DNA of 32,367 nucleotides, from positions 1 to 32,367 of the forward strand of contig JADJPF010000021.1 of the NCBI GenBank assembly GCA_016713405.1. The letters are read 5' to 3'. The notes below the pieces were generated by a model. It made no database searches and was not told the origin of the DNA. It saw only the letters and a program-made list of their open reading frames with translations. This document shows positions 1 to 8,988 of this stretch, in pieces. Source of the stretch: Blastocatellia bacterium. GTDB lineage: Bacteria > Acidobacteriota > Blastocatellia > Chloracidobacteriales > JADJPF01. The position numbers and the translations under genes were made by a program. Within the stretch, counting starts at the first letter, position 1; each line of letters starts with the position of its first letter.

Positions 1-736
1 TTGAGGTAATTTTAGCTGCGGGTAATATTGGAATTTTTCTAAATTCATTAAAACATTCTAATGAGGCTGTATTGCCAAAACCCGATGCTAGCACAAAGTC
101 TAAAACAGATACTACCTTATACCTTCAATGAATACGACCTGAAAACGGTTATTGCTAATTCCACTACTTTTACTACTTACACCTATATTCTTTTACCATT
201 ATTAGGAAAGTTATCTTTTATTTTTCATTATGAATTGGAGCAGTAACTTTTGGGTGGTGGGTTTGTGATGATCCCACCAATTCCACAGGAAGTAGTTAAA
301 AACGCTCATTGGCTTACACATCAGCAATTTGTTGATGGTATGGCTTTAGGACAAATGACCTCTATGTGCCCAGTTTTAATCACAGCTATTTTTTGTTGGC
401 TATTATGTAGCAGGCATTTTTAGGTGCAATAATATCTACTATTGCCGTATTTCTCCCATCGTTACTTATTACTATTATCATAGGTCATCCTTAGAACGTT
501 TTCGCACTAATCCACAAGTCCAAGCTTTCTATTAAGCTGTTACTCCTACTGTTGTAGGAACGATGAGCCGCTTTTGTTAATATTACCCAAGCAGGCGTTA
601 CTTCTAAAATAGGCATTTTAATTCCAGCTACAGGTTGTTTAGTTTTGCTTAAATGGCGCGTTAGCCCTGCTTTAGTGATGTTGTTTTCATAATATTAGGT
701 ATCGCCTTAAGATATTTTCAAATAAGTTTAATTTAA
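1..736 (+). pseudogene. chrA: ChrA-type chromate transporter, C-terminal part, frame broken by many indels
   Basis: ChrA proteins are membrane transporters that export chromate. The start is outside the window. Pieced together across frames, the second chromate-transporter domain is clear: IGAVTFGGG followed by FVMIPPIPQEVV from about 223 to 285, then a GQMT segment near 350, GAIISTIAVFLPSLLITIIIG near 425-485, and NITQAG near 575-600. The last recognisable residues (LRYFQISLI) end at a TAA at 734-736. At least six one- or two-base indels are needed to join these pieces, for example near 245, 415, 492 and 560, several of them in or beside homopolymers. The residues on either side of each break remain family-like, which fits sequencing error better than old decay. 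The region before about 220 would be the linker between the two halves of a bidomain ChrA. Confidence 0.72.
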
Positions 737-834
737 TTAACTATTAGCAATGTTTTGATTTAATCAAAAACTAACATATAACTTCGTTCTCACTGCAGTT
801 TTCTTGATTTTATGAGCAAAAATGAAGTATTCAG

Positions 835-2282
835 ATGTGTAAAATTATATTCAGGGTCAATTTGTCCCTGTTAACCTAGAATTTTTGGATGTATATAATC
901 CCGCTAATGGTAGTGTTATATCTAAAGTCCCGCTTTCAGGTATGGAACAAGCTGACGCGGCTGTAAGGTTGCAAAAGAAGCCTTGCTCGTTTGGTCAAGT
1001 CTGCCTGTTAAAGAGCGTGTCCAAGTTCTTTATCGCGTTAGAATGCTTTTAGAAAAATATTGAAGAACTTACACATCTTATAACTGAAGAAAATGGAAAA
1101 ATTTATAGTGAAGCAAAAGCTGAAGTCTTAAAGTCTATGGAATTAACAGAATTTGTTTGCTCACGCCCTCTCAAATTGTCGCTGGCGAAGTAATGGGAAG
1201 TTAGCCGAGGCGTAGAATGTCGTATAGAAAATACCCTGTTGGAATTGTAGCTTCTATAACTCCTTTTTAACTTTCCAAATATGGGTGCCTAATTGACTAT
1301 ATACCTAATGCTCTTGCTTTAGGCAATTGTATGGATATTAAAGCCTTCTGAATTAGTCCCTTTACTGCAGGACGTATTGCAGAACTGCTAAAAGAAGTCA
1401 TCCCCTGCCTGATGGAGTGCTTAATATTGTCTATGGTGGTAAAGATACAGTAGATGCAATTTAGACCAATTCTGACATAGAAGCAATTAGCTTTGTAGGT
1501 TCAACTAAAGTAGCAAAAATAGTTTGAATGACGTGGTACAGCTTAACTTAAAGAGAGTATTAGCTTAGGTAGCAAAAATCACTTAATTGTAATGCCTGGA
1601 TGCAGATTTAGAAATGAGTGCAAGCAATATTGTTGCCTCAATGTCTGGCTGTGCAGGGCAGCGTTGTATGGCTGCATCGGTAATGATGGCTGAGGTAAAG
1701 TAGATCATATTATTGACCGAATGGTTAGCTTTGTAAAAAACATAAGTGCTGTGTAAAGACATTGGCCCAGTACTCCCCAAGGAAGCCAAAGCACGAATTG
1801 AAGGCTATATCACACAGAAGCCGAGCAGCAAGGAGCAAAAGTTTTAGTTGATGGAATTGGCAATAGTTGTAGCAGGTCAAGAAGATGGTTTTTAAAAAGG
1901 GCTCAACTTTAATTGATTATGTAAAACCATCTATGCGAATTAAGCTCAAGAAGAAATTTGGCCCAGTTTTAGTAATTGTTCGTGGCATCAGATGGCTGAC
2001 GAAGCATTAAAAGTGGAAAATAGTTCACCTTATGGTCACGCTGCATCAGTCTTTACTGAAAGCGGAGGAACTGCTCGCTATGTTATTGAGCGTCAAGTGC
2101 TGGTATGGTAGGAATAACGTCGGTGTACCTGTTCCACGAGAACCTTTTTCTTTGGTGGTTGGAATGAATCTAAATTCGAGTAGGTGATATTACTGACGAG
2201 GTTCTATTGAATTTTGGACTAAATCCAAGAAAAGAATTACTACCAAATGGAATATCTGGCTTGTACAAACTGGATGTCTTAA
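835..2282 (+). pseudogene. mmsA: CoA-acylating methylmalonate-semialdehyde dehydrogenase, multiply frameshifted
   Basis: This aldehyde-dehydrogenase family enzyme converts methylmalonate semialdehyde (or malonate semialdehyde) to propionyl-CoA or acetyl-CoA in valine and inositol breakdown. Joined across frames, the N-terminus reads ISGQFVPVNLEFLDVYNPA, followed by PVGIVASITPFNFPN near 1240-1280. The catalytic-cysteine segment CAGQRCMAAS is at about 1647-1680 (nucleophile codon TGT at 1665-1667), and the C-terminal PFSFGGWNESK and TTKW region is at about 2145-2250. AGQRCMA with the PFNFPN cofactor region is typical of the mmsA/iolA branch rather than general ALDHs. More than ten indels interrupt the frame. 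The start is uncertain: 835 is the ATG nearest the first family-like residues and 812 is an alternative. The likely stop is TAA at 2280-2282, just before a terminator hairpin. Confidence 0.75.
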
Positions 2283-2303
2283 GATTTTTAAGTTAAATGT
2301 TAA

Positions 2304-2334
2304 AAGGGTTAGCAATGTTAAGTTGCTAACCCTT
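2304..2334 (+). terminator. Strong stem-loop after the mmsA-like gene
   Basis: A perfect 12-bp stem, AAGGGTTAGCAA (2304-2315) with TTGCTAACCCTT (2323-2334), closes a 7-base loop. It lies about 20 bp after the dehydrogenase stop and 10 bp before the ATG of the next gene. The 3' side is only moderately T-rich (CAATATTTT), so termination may be partial. The perfect stem also shows that this stretch escaped the local indel errors. Confidence 0.7.
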
Positions 2335-2343
2335 CAATATTTT

Positions 2344-3302
2344 ATGAAGATACAACTTATTACCCCATCAATCTAAAAAGACCTAATCAACGGTAATCAA
2401 ATTACTGCTATTGGAATTAAGCAAATTTTAACCAAACTTGGTCATAAAGTAAGTGTTAGCAGAAATTAAGTAATGGTCAAGATGTAGACTTCTAATGATT
2501 TGCCTTGCAACGCTTTACGTAGCTTTTCATCAATTGAAAAATTTCATCAATGATATTCAAATAAACCGTTAGTAGTTGCACTAACAGGCACAGATCTTTA
2601 CCAAAATATTCAAGGCAGCATGTCAGCCCGTCAAGCTTTGGATTGGGCAACACGTTTAGTAGTGCTACAAAAACAAGGTGTATTTGAACTTCCAGAAGCA
2701 TTACAAGCTAAAACACAGGTTATTTATCAATCTGCTAAAAAGAAGCTAAAAATAATATTTTTCCCTACCCAAAGTTTTAATGTCTTTAGTAGTTGCTAAT
2801 TTATGTGTAGAAAAGGACTTTCTGCACAGCTTTAGCACTATCAAAATTACCTAGCGATTCTAAATACAAGTTTTCATATAGGGCTACCCTTTAATCAAGA
2901 AATGGAGGAAGAGTTAAAACTTATTCAGGAAAATAACATCCGCTATCATTGGTTAGGATCCTTTTCTCACAATAAAACCAAGCAACTTATTGCTGCTGCC
3001 AACCTTGTTTGTATAACTTCAAGAATTGAAGGCGGATCAAATGTTTTATGTGAGTCGCTAGCAGCTAAAACACCTGTAATAACTACAAATATTCCTAGTC
3101 TAGTTGCTACTTTGGGAGATAACTATCCTGGTTATTTTTCGGTTGGCGATACTGAAAAACTAGCAAATTTGCTTGGCAAGAAAGCGATAGAGACAATTTT
3201 TACCAAGAATTAAAATGATTGTAAGAAAGTTGCTTATTTAGTAGATCCAGCAACAGAAGAAAATGCTGGCAAGATTTGATTAAACAATCCTCAGAATGCT
3301 AG
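2344..3302 (+). pseudogene. senB: SenB-like selenosugar synthase (TIGR04348-type glycosyltransferase), frameshifted
   Basis: This is a GT4-like glycosyltransferase. Pieces matching the TIGR04348 pattern include MKIQLITPS at the start, GNQITAIGIKQILTKLGHKV (2394-2452), VVALTGTDLYQNIQG (about 2573-2615), ATRLVVLQKQGVFELPEAL (about 2648-2703), VIYQSAK, HWLGSFSHNK (2950-2978) and SRIEGGSNVLCESLAAKTPV (about 3020-3080). They are followed by GDNYPGYFSVGDTEKLA. From 2902 to about 3200 the frame is clean; elsewhere five or more indels break it. TIGR04348 is the family now named SenB, which joins selenophosphate to a UDP-sugar in selenoneine biosynthesis (established knowledge). The next gene encodes the selenophosphate supplier SelD/SenC, which supports the assignment. 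No SenA (EgtB-like) gene is in the window. The stop is TAG at 3300-3302. Confidence 0.75.
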
Positions 3303-3349
3303 ATTGCATAAAATCTAATATTTCCTAATTTATTTTTTGGAGCAGTTAG

Positions 3350-4415
3350 TCAGACGAAGCTAAGTTAAAAGAAAAGAAACTTAGATTAACAGAAATGGCT
3401 ATTGTGGTGGTTGAGCGTCTAAAGTCGCTCCTAGCGATTCAGCTTCCAAACATTGAGCTATTTGCCAAACTACGCCTAACCCCAATTTGCTAGCGGGTTT
3501 TAGCACTGCTGATGATGCAGGAGTTCATAGTTAACTGATGAACCAGCTTTAGTTCAAAACAGCAGACTTTTTACTCCTGTAGTAGATCACCCCTTTACCT
3601 ATTTGGTCAAATCGCAGCAGTAAACGCTTTAAGTGATGTTTGGGCAATGGGTGGAAAAGCCTTACCAGCATTAGCCATTGCTGGTCTTCCTCAGCAGATG
3701 CCGAACTAAGCGTTTTGGTGAAGTTGCGCGGCGGGCAGAAAATGCTTGCTAGTGTAGGTGTTAGCCTATTGGTGGTCATACTGTTGAAGATAAAGAACTT
3801 AAATTTGGTTATGCAATTACAGGAATAATTCACCCAGAAAAATAGTTGCTAATTCAAATGCAAAAGCTGGCGATAAGTTAATTCTTACCAAATCTTTAGG
3901 TACAGGAATTATAAGTTCAGGAATTAAATTTGAGCGTGCATCAAACGAAGCAAGACAAGCTGCAATTAAAGCTATGACAGAACCAAATAAACTTGCTTCA
4001 GAAATAATGCAGGAAATTGGAGTTAACGCAGCAACGGACATAACTGGTTTTGGATTATTGGGGCATGCCTATGAAATGGCTAAAGGAAGCCAAGTTACTT
4101 TGCAACTAGCAACAAACAAAATATCAATAATGCCACAGGTTTTTGAACTTTTAGCAGAAAAAATTATGACTAAAGGCGACCGTAACAACCGAAAATATGT
4201 TGGAGATACAATAACTTTTGCTCCTGATGTTCTGCCAGCTATGCAGTCAGTTTTTTGATCCACAAACCGCAGGAGGTTTATTAATTAGTGTTGCAACAGA
4301 AAAATCAAATTTATTGCTAGATAAATTGCTCTCAAGTGGCGTTCAAGCAAGCGAAGTAGGGCAAGTGTTAACCTACAATGGAAAATTCTTAGAAGTGTTT
4401 TCGCAAATTGGGTAG
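3350..4415 (+). pseudogene. selD: Selenophosphate synthetase (SelD/SenC), probable selenocysteine form, frameshifted in its 5' half
   Basis: SelD uses ATP and selenide to make selenophosphate. Recognisable pieces in order are LRLTEMA, then CGG-U-ASKVAP with TGA (3412-3414) at the catalytic Cys/Sec position and Lys three residues later as in the family. These are followed by GFSTADDAGV (about 3497-3525), VVDHPFTYGQIAAVNALSDVWAMGGK (about 3582-3658, with an indel), GGHTVEDKELKFGYAITG (about 3771-3825) and LGTGIISSGIKFERAS. Further on come NAATDITGFGLLGHAYEMAKG (clean frame 3974-4258) and FDPQTAGGLLISVATEK (about 4253-4303). The stop is TAG at 4413-4415. Indels near 3402, 3485, 3530, 3595, 3690, 3765, 3840 and 4253 break the frame. 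The exact start is unclear: GGAG at 3349-3352 may be the ribosome-binding site, with the ATG lost to an error. The gene sits about 50 bp after senB, as expected of a selenium operon. Confidence 0.82.
3412..3439 (+). promoter_or_regulatory. In-frame UGA (selenocysteine candidate) with a possible SECIS hairpin
   Basis: TGA at 3412-3414 falls between GGT and GCG-TCT-AAA, that is at the U/C of the SelD active-site motif. Bases 3423-3429 (AGTCGCT) pair with 3433-3439 (AGCGATT), giving seven pairs including one G-U. The loop is only CCT, 15 nt after the UGA. Position and stem suit a bacterial SECIS element. Against it, the loop lacks the G usually found at its start, and this region is rich in sequence errors. 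Confidence 0.45.
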
Positions 4416-4425
4416 TAAATTTGAT

Positions 4426-4764
4426 TTATTCGTCTACTAATGGAACTTCTGGTTTTGGTTCTATACCAACTTTTATAACACCACGTTCTGTTTTTACTGG
4501 GTAGGTTGCAACACAACGCCCATTATCAGGTGAGACACATTGACCATTAGTAACATCTATTTGCCAAAAATGCAGCCGACAAGTAATTTTTTGTCCATCA
4601 ATAACACCATCATCTAAAGGTGCTGCCATATGAGGACACATATTTTCAATTGCATAAAGTTTGCCACGAATATTAAAAATTGCTATTGAGTGACCTTCAA
4701 CTACAAAACCTTTAGCTTCTCCAAAACCAACTTCGCTAAACTTGCAAACAGGATGAAACTCCAT
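4426..4764 (-). CDS. Rieske-type [2Fe-2S] ferredoxin
   Basis: A 112-residue single-domain Rieske protein. The cluster ligands are visible as C43-P-H45 and C62-R-L-H65, 17 residues apart, in the order usual for NirD- or BphF-like ferredoxins. There is no signal peptide or membrane segment, so it is a cytoplasmic electron carrier, probably serving an oxygenase or reductase encoded elsewhere. The start ATG follows GGGAGAAAACTG. It ends 10 bp from the stop of selD on the other strand (convergent). Its upstream region and first ~42 codons are duplicated on the far side of the adjacent insertion sequence. That places the gene originally next to the peptide transporter operon; whether it was cotranscribed with it is not shown. 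Confidence 0.85.
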   Translation of the reverse strand: MEFHPVCKFSEVGFGEAKGFVVEGHSIAIFNIRGKLYAIENMCPHMAAPLDDGVIDGQKITCRLHFWQIDVTNGQCVSPDNGRCVATYPVKTERGVIKVGIEPKPEVPLVDE

Positions 4765-4869
4765 CAGTTTTCTCCCAAATTATTCAGAAACCATTTTTGC
4801 CAAAAGCATATTTTGGGCTTGATCTAAAATTAGGTCAAGATACCCTGCACTATTAATTTAATATTTTAT
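4635..4869. repeat. Left copy of a ~235-bp direct repeat flanking the IS
   Basis: This copy abuts the left end of the insertion sequence and matches 6754-6987, which abuts its right end. It covers the first ~42 codons of the Rieske gene plus about 105 bp upstream and ends in TTTAT. The two copies are identical over the coding part up to 4758 and over the last ~60 bp. They differ by about eight changes (substitutions and one indel) clustered at 4759-4806 around the ribosome-binding site. Confidence 0.9.
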
Positions 4870-4887
4870 CCTGAGTTTGACAGTTGA
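4870..4887 (+). repeat. Left terminal inverted repeat of the IS
   Basis: CCTGAGTTTGACAGTTGA, the exact reverse complement of 6735-6752. Beyond base 18 the two ends no longer match. Confidence 0.92.
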
Positions 4888-5065
4888 TAGGTAAAAATCA
4901 AGAAAAAAAAGGAATAAGTGTAATAGAATCAACAAGAGATATTTTTTTGCTGAAAAAATGTAGTGAAAACTTTTTTATTCAAAATAGAAATTAAGCTTGA
5001 TATAGTTGACTTCTAACAGAATTTTTATAAAATAAGTAGTGAAAATATATTCCTACGAGAAAAAT

Positions 5066-6677
5066 ATGTTCTTACGAGAAATAAAGTCAAAAAACAAAAA
5101 ATATCTACACATAATAGAAAGCTACCGAGAAGAAGGAAAAGTAAAACACCGATCAGTAGCAGCACTAGGGTCTATAGATGATGAGAAAAAAGCGGAGCAA
5201 TTGAGAAAAATAGGGGAGGCATTGCTAAAATATACTAAATCCCCAAAGTTAATAGATATAAGAGAAGCAAAAGAATTAGGAAGAAAAAACTGGGGAACAG
5301 TGGCAGTAGTAAAAAAGTTATGGGACAAGTTTGGATTAGGTCAACTATTTCAAGAACTAAAAGAGGAAAGAAAAATAGAATTTGAATTTTTTAGTGCGAT
5401 ATTTTTAATGCTGATGGATAGGTTAAGAGAACCAAAAAGCAAATTGAAATCATATCAGCAACAGAACAATTATCATGGAATAATAGAGATAGAACTGCAT
5501 CAGCTATACAGAGCTTTAGATATATTAGAAGAAAGTAAAGAAAAAATAGAAGAATATATATTTGAAAAAAATAAAACATTATGGAATATGGAAGTAGACT
5601 TGGTATTGTATGATGTAACAACATTTTATTTTGAAAGTGTAAGAGCAGATGAGTTGAGGGAGTTTGGATATGGAAAAGATGGAAATATAAATGAAGTACA
5701 AATTTTGTTTGGCTTGTTAGTAGATATAGAAGGAAGACCAATAGGATTTGATATTTTTCCAGGAAGCACTTTTGAAGGTCACACAATAAAGGAAGCAATA
5801 AAAAAACTATCAAAACGCTTTGAGGTAAAACGTTTGATTGTGATAGCAGATCAAGGAATGTTTTCTAAAGAGAATTTAGAGTTAATAAAACAATCCAACT
5901 ATCAATACATTGTTGGAGGTAGACTTAAAAATCGCTCTAAAGAAATTAAGCAAGAAGTTTTAGCTCAAGATGGTTACACAGAACTTAGCTATAAGAATGC
6001 AGATAAAAGTGATGAAAAGTTTAAGGTTAAAAAAATCAAGTTAGAAGAAGATGATTTGATTTGCAGTTGGTCAAAAGGAGGGCAGAAAAGATAAAGCTGA
6101 TAGAGAGCGACTTATTGTAAAAGCTAAGAAAATAGTAGAAGGAAAAAAAGGTCAAATTCTTTCTAAGCGAGGAGCGTTGAAGTATATTGAGTTGGATCAA
6201 AATAAGATAGGCACAAAAATAGATGAGAAAAAGATCCTTGAGGATGAACTTTGGGATGGTTATTATGGACTGCAATCCAATGCAACTGACTTATCGCCTC
6301 AAGATATTTTGGACTACTATCATCAGTTATGGAAAATTGAAGAAAGTTTTAGAATTTTCAAATCTCATTTAGAAACTCGTCCTATTTTTCATTGGACTGC
6401 TAAACGCATTAAAGGCCACTTTGTCTTGTCTTTCATTGCTTTCTTGCTTGAAAGAACTTTGGAAATCCAGCTTAAGCAAAATAATATTTCTTATTCTCCT
6501 TTGCTTATTCTCAAAGCTATTGATGAACTTCAATATTCTGTTTTATTTGTTCAAGGCAACGAATTTTTCCTTCGTTCTCAGGTTTCTGGCCTTGCCAATG
6601 ATATCCTCAGAACTTTGAAAATTAAAATTCCTCCTAATGTTTCTCCTTCTGATTCTTTCTCCTTTTCGTTTTTGTAG
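5066..6677 (+). CDS. IS1634-family DDE transposase, one frameshift
   Basis: The transposase begins MFLREIKSK, the usual start of this family; an upstream GTG at 5039 would add nine residues and is less likely. The DDE residues seen are Asp in LYDVTTFYFES (codon at about 5612), Asp in VIADQGMF (codon at about 5849), and the C-terminal IS4-type motif around LWKIEESFRIFKSHLE with the catalytic Glu. The reading frame breaks near 6072-6092 (TCAAAAGGAGGGCAGAAAAG). Upstream codons end at TAA 6092-6094, and the family-like sequence KADRERL continues in the +1 frame and runs to TAG at 6675-6677. The shift lies in purine runs and is not the -1 slippage known from other IS families. A sequencing error or an inactivated element is more likely than programmed frameshifting. 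Confidence 0.85.
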
Positions 6678-6721
6678 TGAAAACGATTTTTTCTTTTTTC
6701 TTGTTACCCTTTTTATTTCAA

Positions 6722-6883
6722 CTATTTATGTTTTTCAACTGTCAAACTCAGGAGACACATATTTTCAATTGCATAAAGTTTGCCACGAATATTAAAAATT
6801 GCTATTGAGTGACCTTCAACTACAAAACCTTTAGCTTCTCCAAAACCAACTTCGCTAAACTTGCAAACAGGATGAAATTCCAT
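6722..6883 (-). pseudogene. 5' fragment of the Rieske ferredoxin gene cut off by the IS
   Basis: The right copy of the flanking repeat keeps the start codon and ribosome-binding site of the Rieske gene. It encodes the same residues from MEFHPVCKFS to IENMC, then runs into the IS end and stops at a TAG inside it (53 residues in all). The second cluster motif is missing, so no iron-sulfur cluster could be bound. The upstream sequence differs slightly from that of the intact copy (GGGAGAAAATC before ATG). Confidence 0.85.
6735..6752 (-). repeat. Right terminal inverted repeat of the IS
   Basis: The exact reverse complement of 4870-4887. It marks the right end of the insertion sequence. Confidence 0.92.
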
Positions 6884-6987
6884 GATTTTCTCCCAAATTA
6901 TTCAAAAAGCACTTTTGCCAAGAGCATATTTTGGGCTTGATCTAAAATTAGGTCAAGATACCCTGCACTATTAATTTAATATTTTAT
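6754..6987. repeat. Right copy of the ~235-bp direct repeat flanking the IS
   Basis: Matches 4635-4869 with about eight differences, including a one-base deletion. It ends in TTTAT at 6983-6987, which includes the stop codon of the dppF-like gene (TTA at 6984-6986 on this strand). The left copy therefore carries a few bases of the transporter gene end, and the original order was Rieske gene, then repeat, then transporter operon. Confidence 0.9.
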
Positions 6988-7982
6988 TTATTTGCTAAAA
7001 AACAAGCTACATAATGGTTATTACCAATATTTACAAACTTTGGTTCATTAGTTTTACATTCGGCCATAACTTGAGGGCAGCGAGTATGAAACCGGCAACC
7101 GCTAGGAGGATTTAACGGACTAGGAACATCTCCTTGTAAGACAATACGTTGCCGCTTTTTTTCTGCTACTGGATCAGGTACAGGGACGGCAGAAATCAAG
7201 GCTTGTGTATAAGGGTGTAGAGGCTTTTGGTAAATTTCGCTTGCTTCGGCTAGTTCTACAATTTTGCCTAAATACATTACAGCAACTCGATTGCTCATAT
7301 ATCTAACGGCTCGTAAATCATGAGAAATAAATAAGTAAGTTAGCGATAGATCTTTTTGTAATTGTTGGAGCAAGTTCATAATTTGAGCTTGAATAGACAC
7401 ATCTAATGCTGCAATAGGCTCATCAGCTACAATAAAATCTGGATTAAGTGCTAAGGCTCGTGCAATTCCAATTCGCTGCCGCTGGCCGCCAGAAAATTCA
7501 TGAGGATAACGCTTTATAAATTGAGGGTTTAAGCCTACTTTTTCCATCAAATTTTGTACTTGTCTATCTAACTCTATACCAGCTAAATTGTTAAAAACTG
7601 TTAAAGGTTCAGCAATAATGTCTTTTACTGTCATTCTAGGATTAAGTGAAGCATAAGGATTTTGAAAGATCATTTGTAAATGTCGGCGAAAAGGACGCAT
7701 TTGCTGATTTGGTAATTGTGCTAAATCTTTACCTTGGAAAATTATTTGTCCACCTGTAGGTTTAACTAATTGCAAAATTGCACGGCCTGTAGTTGATTTT
7801 CCGCATCCAGACTCACCAACAAGCCCTAAAGTCTCACCCTTTTTAATATTAAATGAAACATCATCAACAGCCTTAACCGTGCGTGGTTTGCTGCCCATTA
7901 TACGGTCTAGCAAACCGCCTCCGCTTAAATGAAAATATACTTGTAAATTATTGATTTCTAATAGATTTTTTTCTGTAGTCAT
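6984..7982 (-). CDS. dppF: Peptide ABC importer ATPase, DppF/OppF type
   Basis: This is the second ATPase of a nickel/peptide-class ABC importer and powers uptake of di- or oligopeptides. It has Walker A GESGCGKST, signature FSGGQRQR, Walker B FIVADEP and the D-loop ALD. The C-terminal oligopeptide-transporter extension has the four spaced cysteines (C-x6-C-x7-C and a late C) seen in this group. I place the start at MTTEKN (ATG 7980-7982), five bases after the stop of the preceding gene. The upstream alternative at 8006 would overlap that gene by 19 bp and add residues unlike the family. It is the last gene of the operon, and its stop codon lies inside the repeat that flanks the IS. Confidence 0.9.
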   Translation of the reverse strand: MTTEKNLLEINNLQVYFHLSGGGLLDRIMGSKPRTVKAVDDVSFNIKKGETLGLVGESGCGKSTTGRAILQLVKPTGGQIIFQGKDLAQLPNQQMRPFRRHLQMIFQNPYASLNPRMTVKDIIAEPLTVFNNLAGIELDRQVQNLMEKVGLNPQFIKRYPHEFSGGQRQRIGIARALALNPDFIVADEPIAALDVSIQAQIMNLLQQLQKDLSLTYLFISHDLRAVRYMSNRVAVMYLGKIVELAEASEIYQKPLHPYTQALISAVPVPDPVAEKKRQRIVLQGDVPSPLNPPSGCRFHTRCPQVMAECKTNEPKFVNIGNNHYVACFLANK

Positions 7983-7987
7983 AACGT

Positions 7988-8963
7988 TTAATTTTCTTGC
8001 CAACAAACAGAAAAATGTTGGTTATTAATTTGTTTAATTGGTGGAAATTCTTTGCATTTATCTGTTACATAAGCACATCTTGGAGAAAAAGGACACCCTA
8101 CAGGTAAATTTGTTAAATCTGGTGGTAGTCCTGGAATTTGAAATAATTTTTCTTGTTGGTTTAATGGGTCAGGCACAGACTTTAATAAACCTTGTGTATA
8201 AGGATGGTGTGGACTGGAAAATAACTCTGTTGTAGGAGCATATTCTATAATTTTACCTGCATACATTACAGCAATATGATCTGTCATTCCTGCTACTAGC
8301 CCTAAGTCATGAGTAATAAGTATTATTGATGTGCCAGTTTTTTCTTTTAAGTCTTTAATTAGTTCTAAAATCTGTGCTTGGATAGTTACATCCAAAGCGG
8401 TTGTCGGCTCGTCAGCAATTAAGAGTTCTGGTTTACAAGAAAGTGCCATAGCAATCATCACTCTTTGACGCATACCACCAGAAAATTGATGAGGATAATC
8501 ATCAATCCGACGTGCTGCATCAGAAATGCCTACAAGCTCTAACATTTCAATAGCTTTTTTTTCTGGCTGCTGCTTTACTTAAACCTTCGTGTAACTCTGT
8601 AATTTCTGTTAATTGCGCTCCAACCTTCATAAAAGGATTAAGCGAGGTCATAGGGTCTTGAAAAATCATCGCAATACGCTTTCCACGAATTTTGCGAATT
8701 TCATTTTCAGATAATTTCATCAAGTCTTGACCATTAAAATTTACTTCGCCACCTACAATTTTTCCTGGAGGATAAGGAATTAATCGCAAAATAGATAAAT
8801 TTGTGACTGATTTACCAGAACCAGATTCGCCAACAATTCCTAAAGTCTCACCTCTTTTTAAGTCAAAAGAAACGTCATCAACTGCCTTTACTACAGCACC
8901 TTCGCTATAGAAATAAGTTTTTAGATTTCTGACACTTAGCAAAATAGAGTTATCTATAGCCAT
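7988..8963 (-). CDS. dppD: Peptide ABC importer ATPase, DppD/OppD type, one-base frameshift
   Basis: This is the first ATPase of the importer. Motifs are Walker A GESGSGKSV, signature FSGGMRQR, Walker B LLIADEP and the C-terminal cysteine-containing extension starting GCPFSPRC. The frame breaks at a run of eight T (8555-8562; A8 on the coding strand). With seven, the protein reads on from AARKK into AIEMLELVGISDAARR and is a normal 324 residues; with eight, it stops after RKKSY. A homopolymer miscall is the simplest explanation. The start ATG at 8963 follows AAGGT at good spacing, 25 bp after dppC. Confidence 0.88.
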
Positions 8964-8988
8964 ATTTACCTTAATTAGTTATTATTGC

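Larger units (their letters stand above)
4870..6752 (+). mobile_element. IS1634-family insertion sequence (IS4 superfamily), 1883 bp
   Basis: The element is bounded by perfect 18-bp terminal inverted repeats, CCTGAGTTTGACAGTTGA at 4870-4887 and its complement at 6735-6752. It carries one transposase reading frame that fills most of its length. No short target duplication is seen. Instead the element sits exactly between two copies of a ~235-bp sequence, so the whole repeat behaves like a very long target-site duplication. Long, variable duplications (up to several hundred bp) have been described for IS1634 itself in Mycoplasma (established knowledge, from memory). Confidence 0.88.

Noticed and set aside
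61..246. Small separate gene of 61 residues at the left edge
   Set aside because: It is the linker part of the frameshifted chrA reading frame; the family motif IGAVTFGGG starts within it and continues in another frame.
1583..1789. Minus-strand frame across the dehydrogenase
   Set aside because: It lies opposite the catalytic-cysteine region of the mmsA-like gene and has no protein-like features.
6072..6095. Programmed ribosomal frameshift in the transposase
   Set aside because: The shift is +1 relative to the upstream frame, without a canonical -1 slippery heptamer, and IS1634-type transposases are normally one frame. An error or real damage is simpler.
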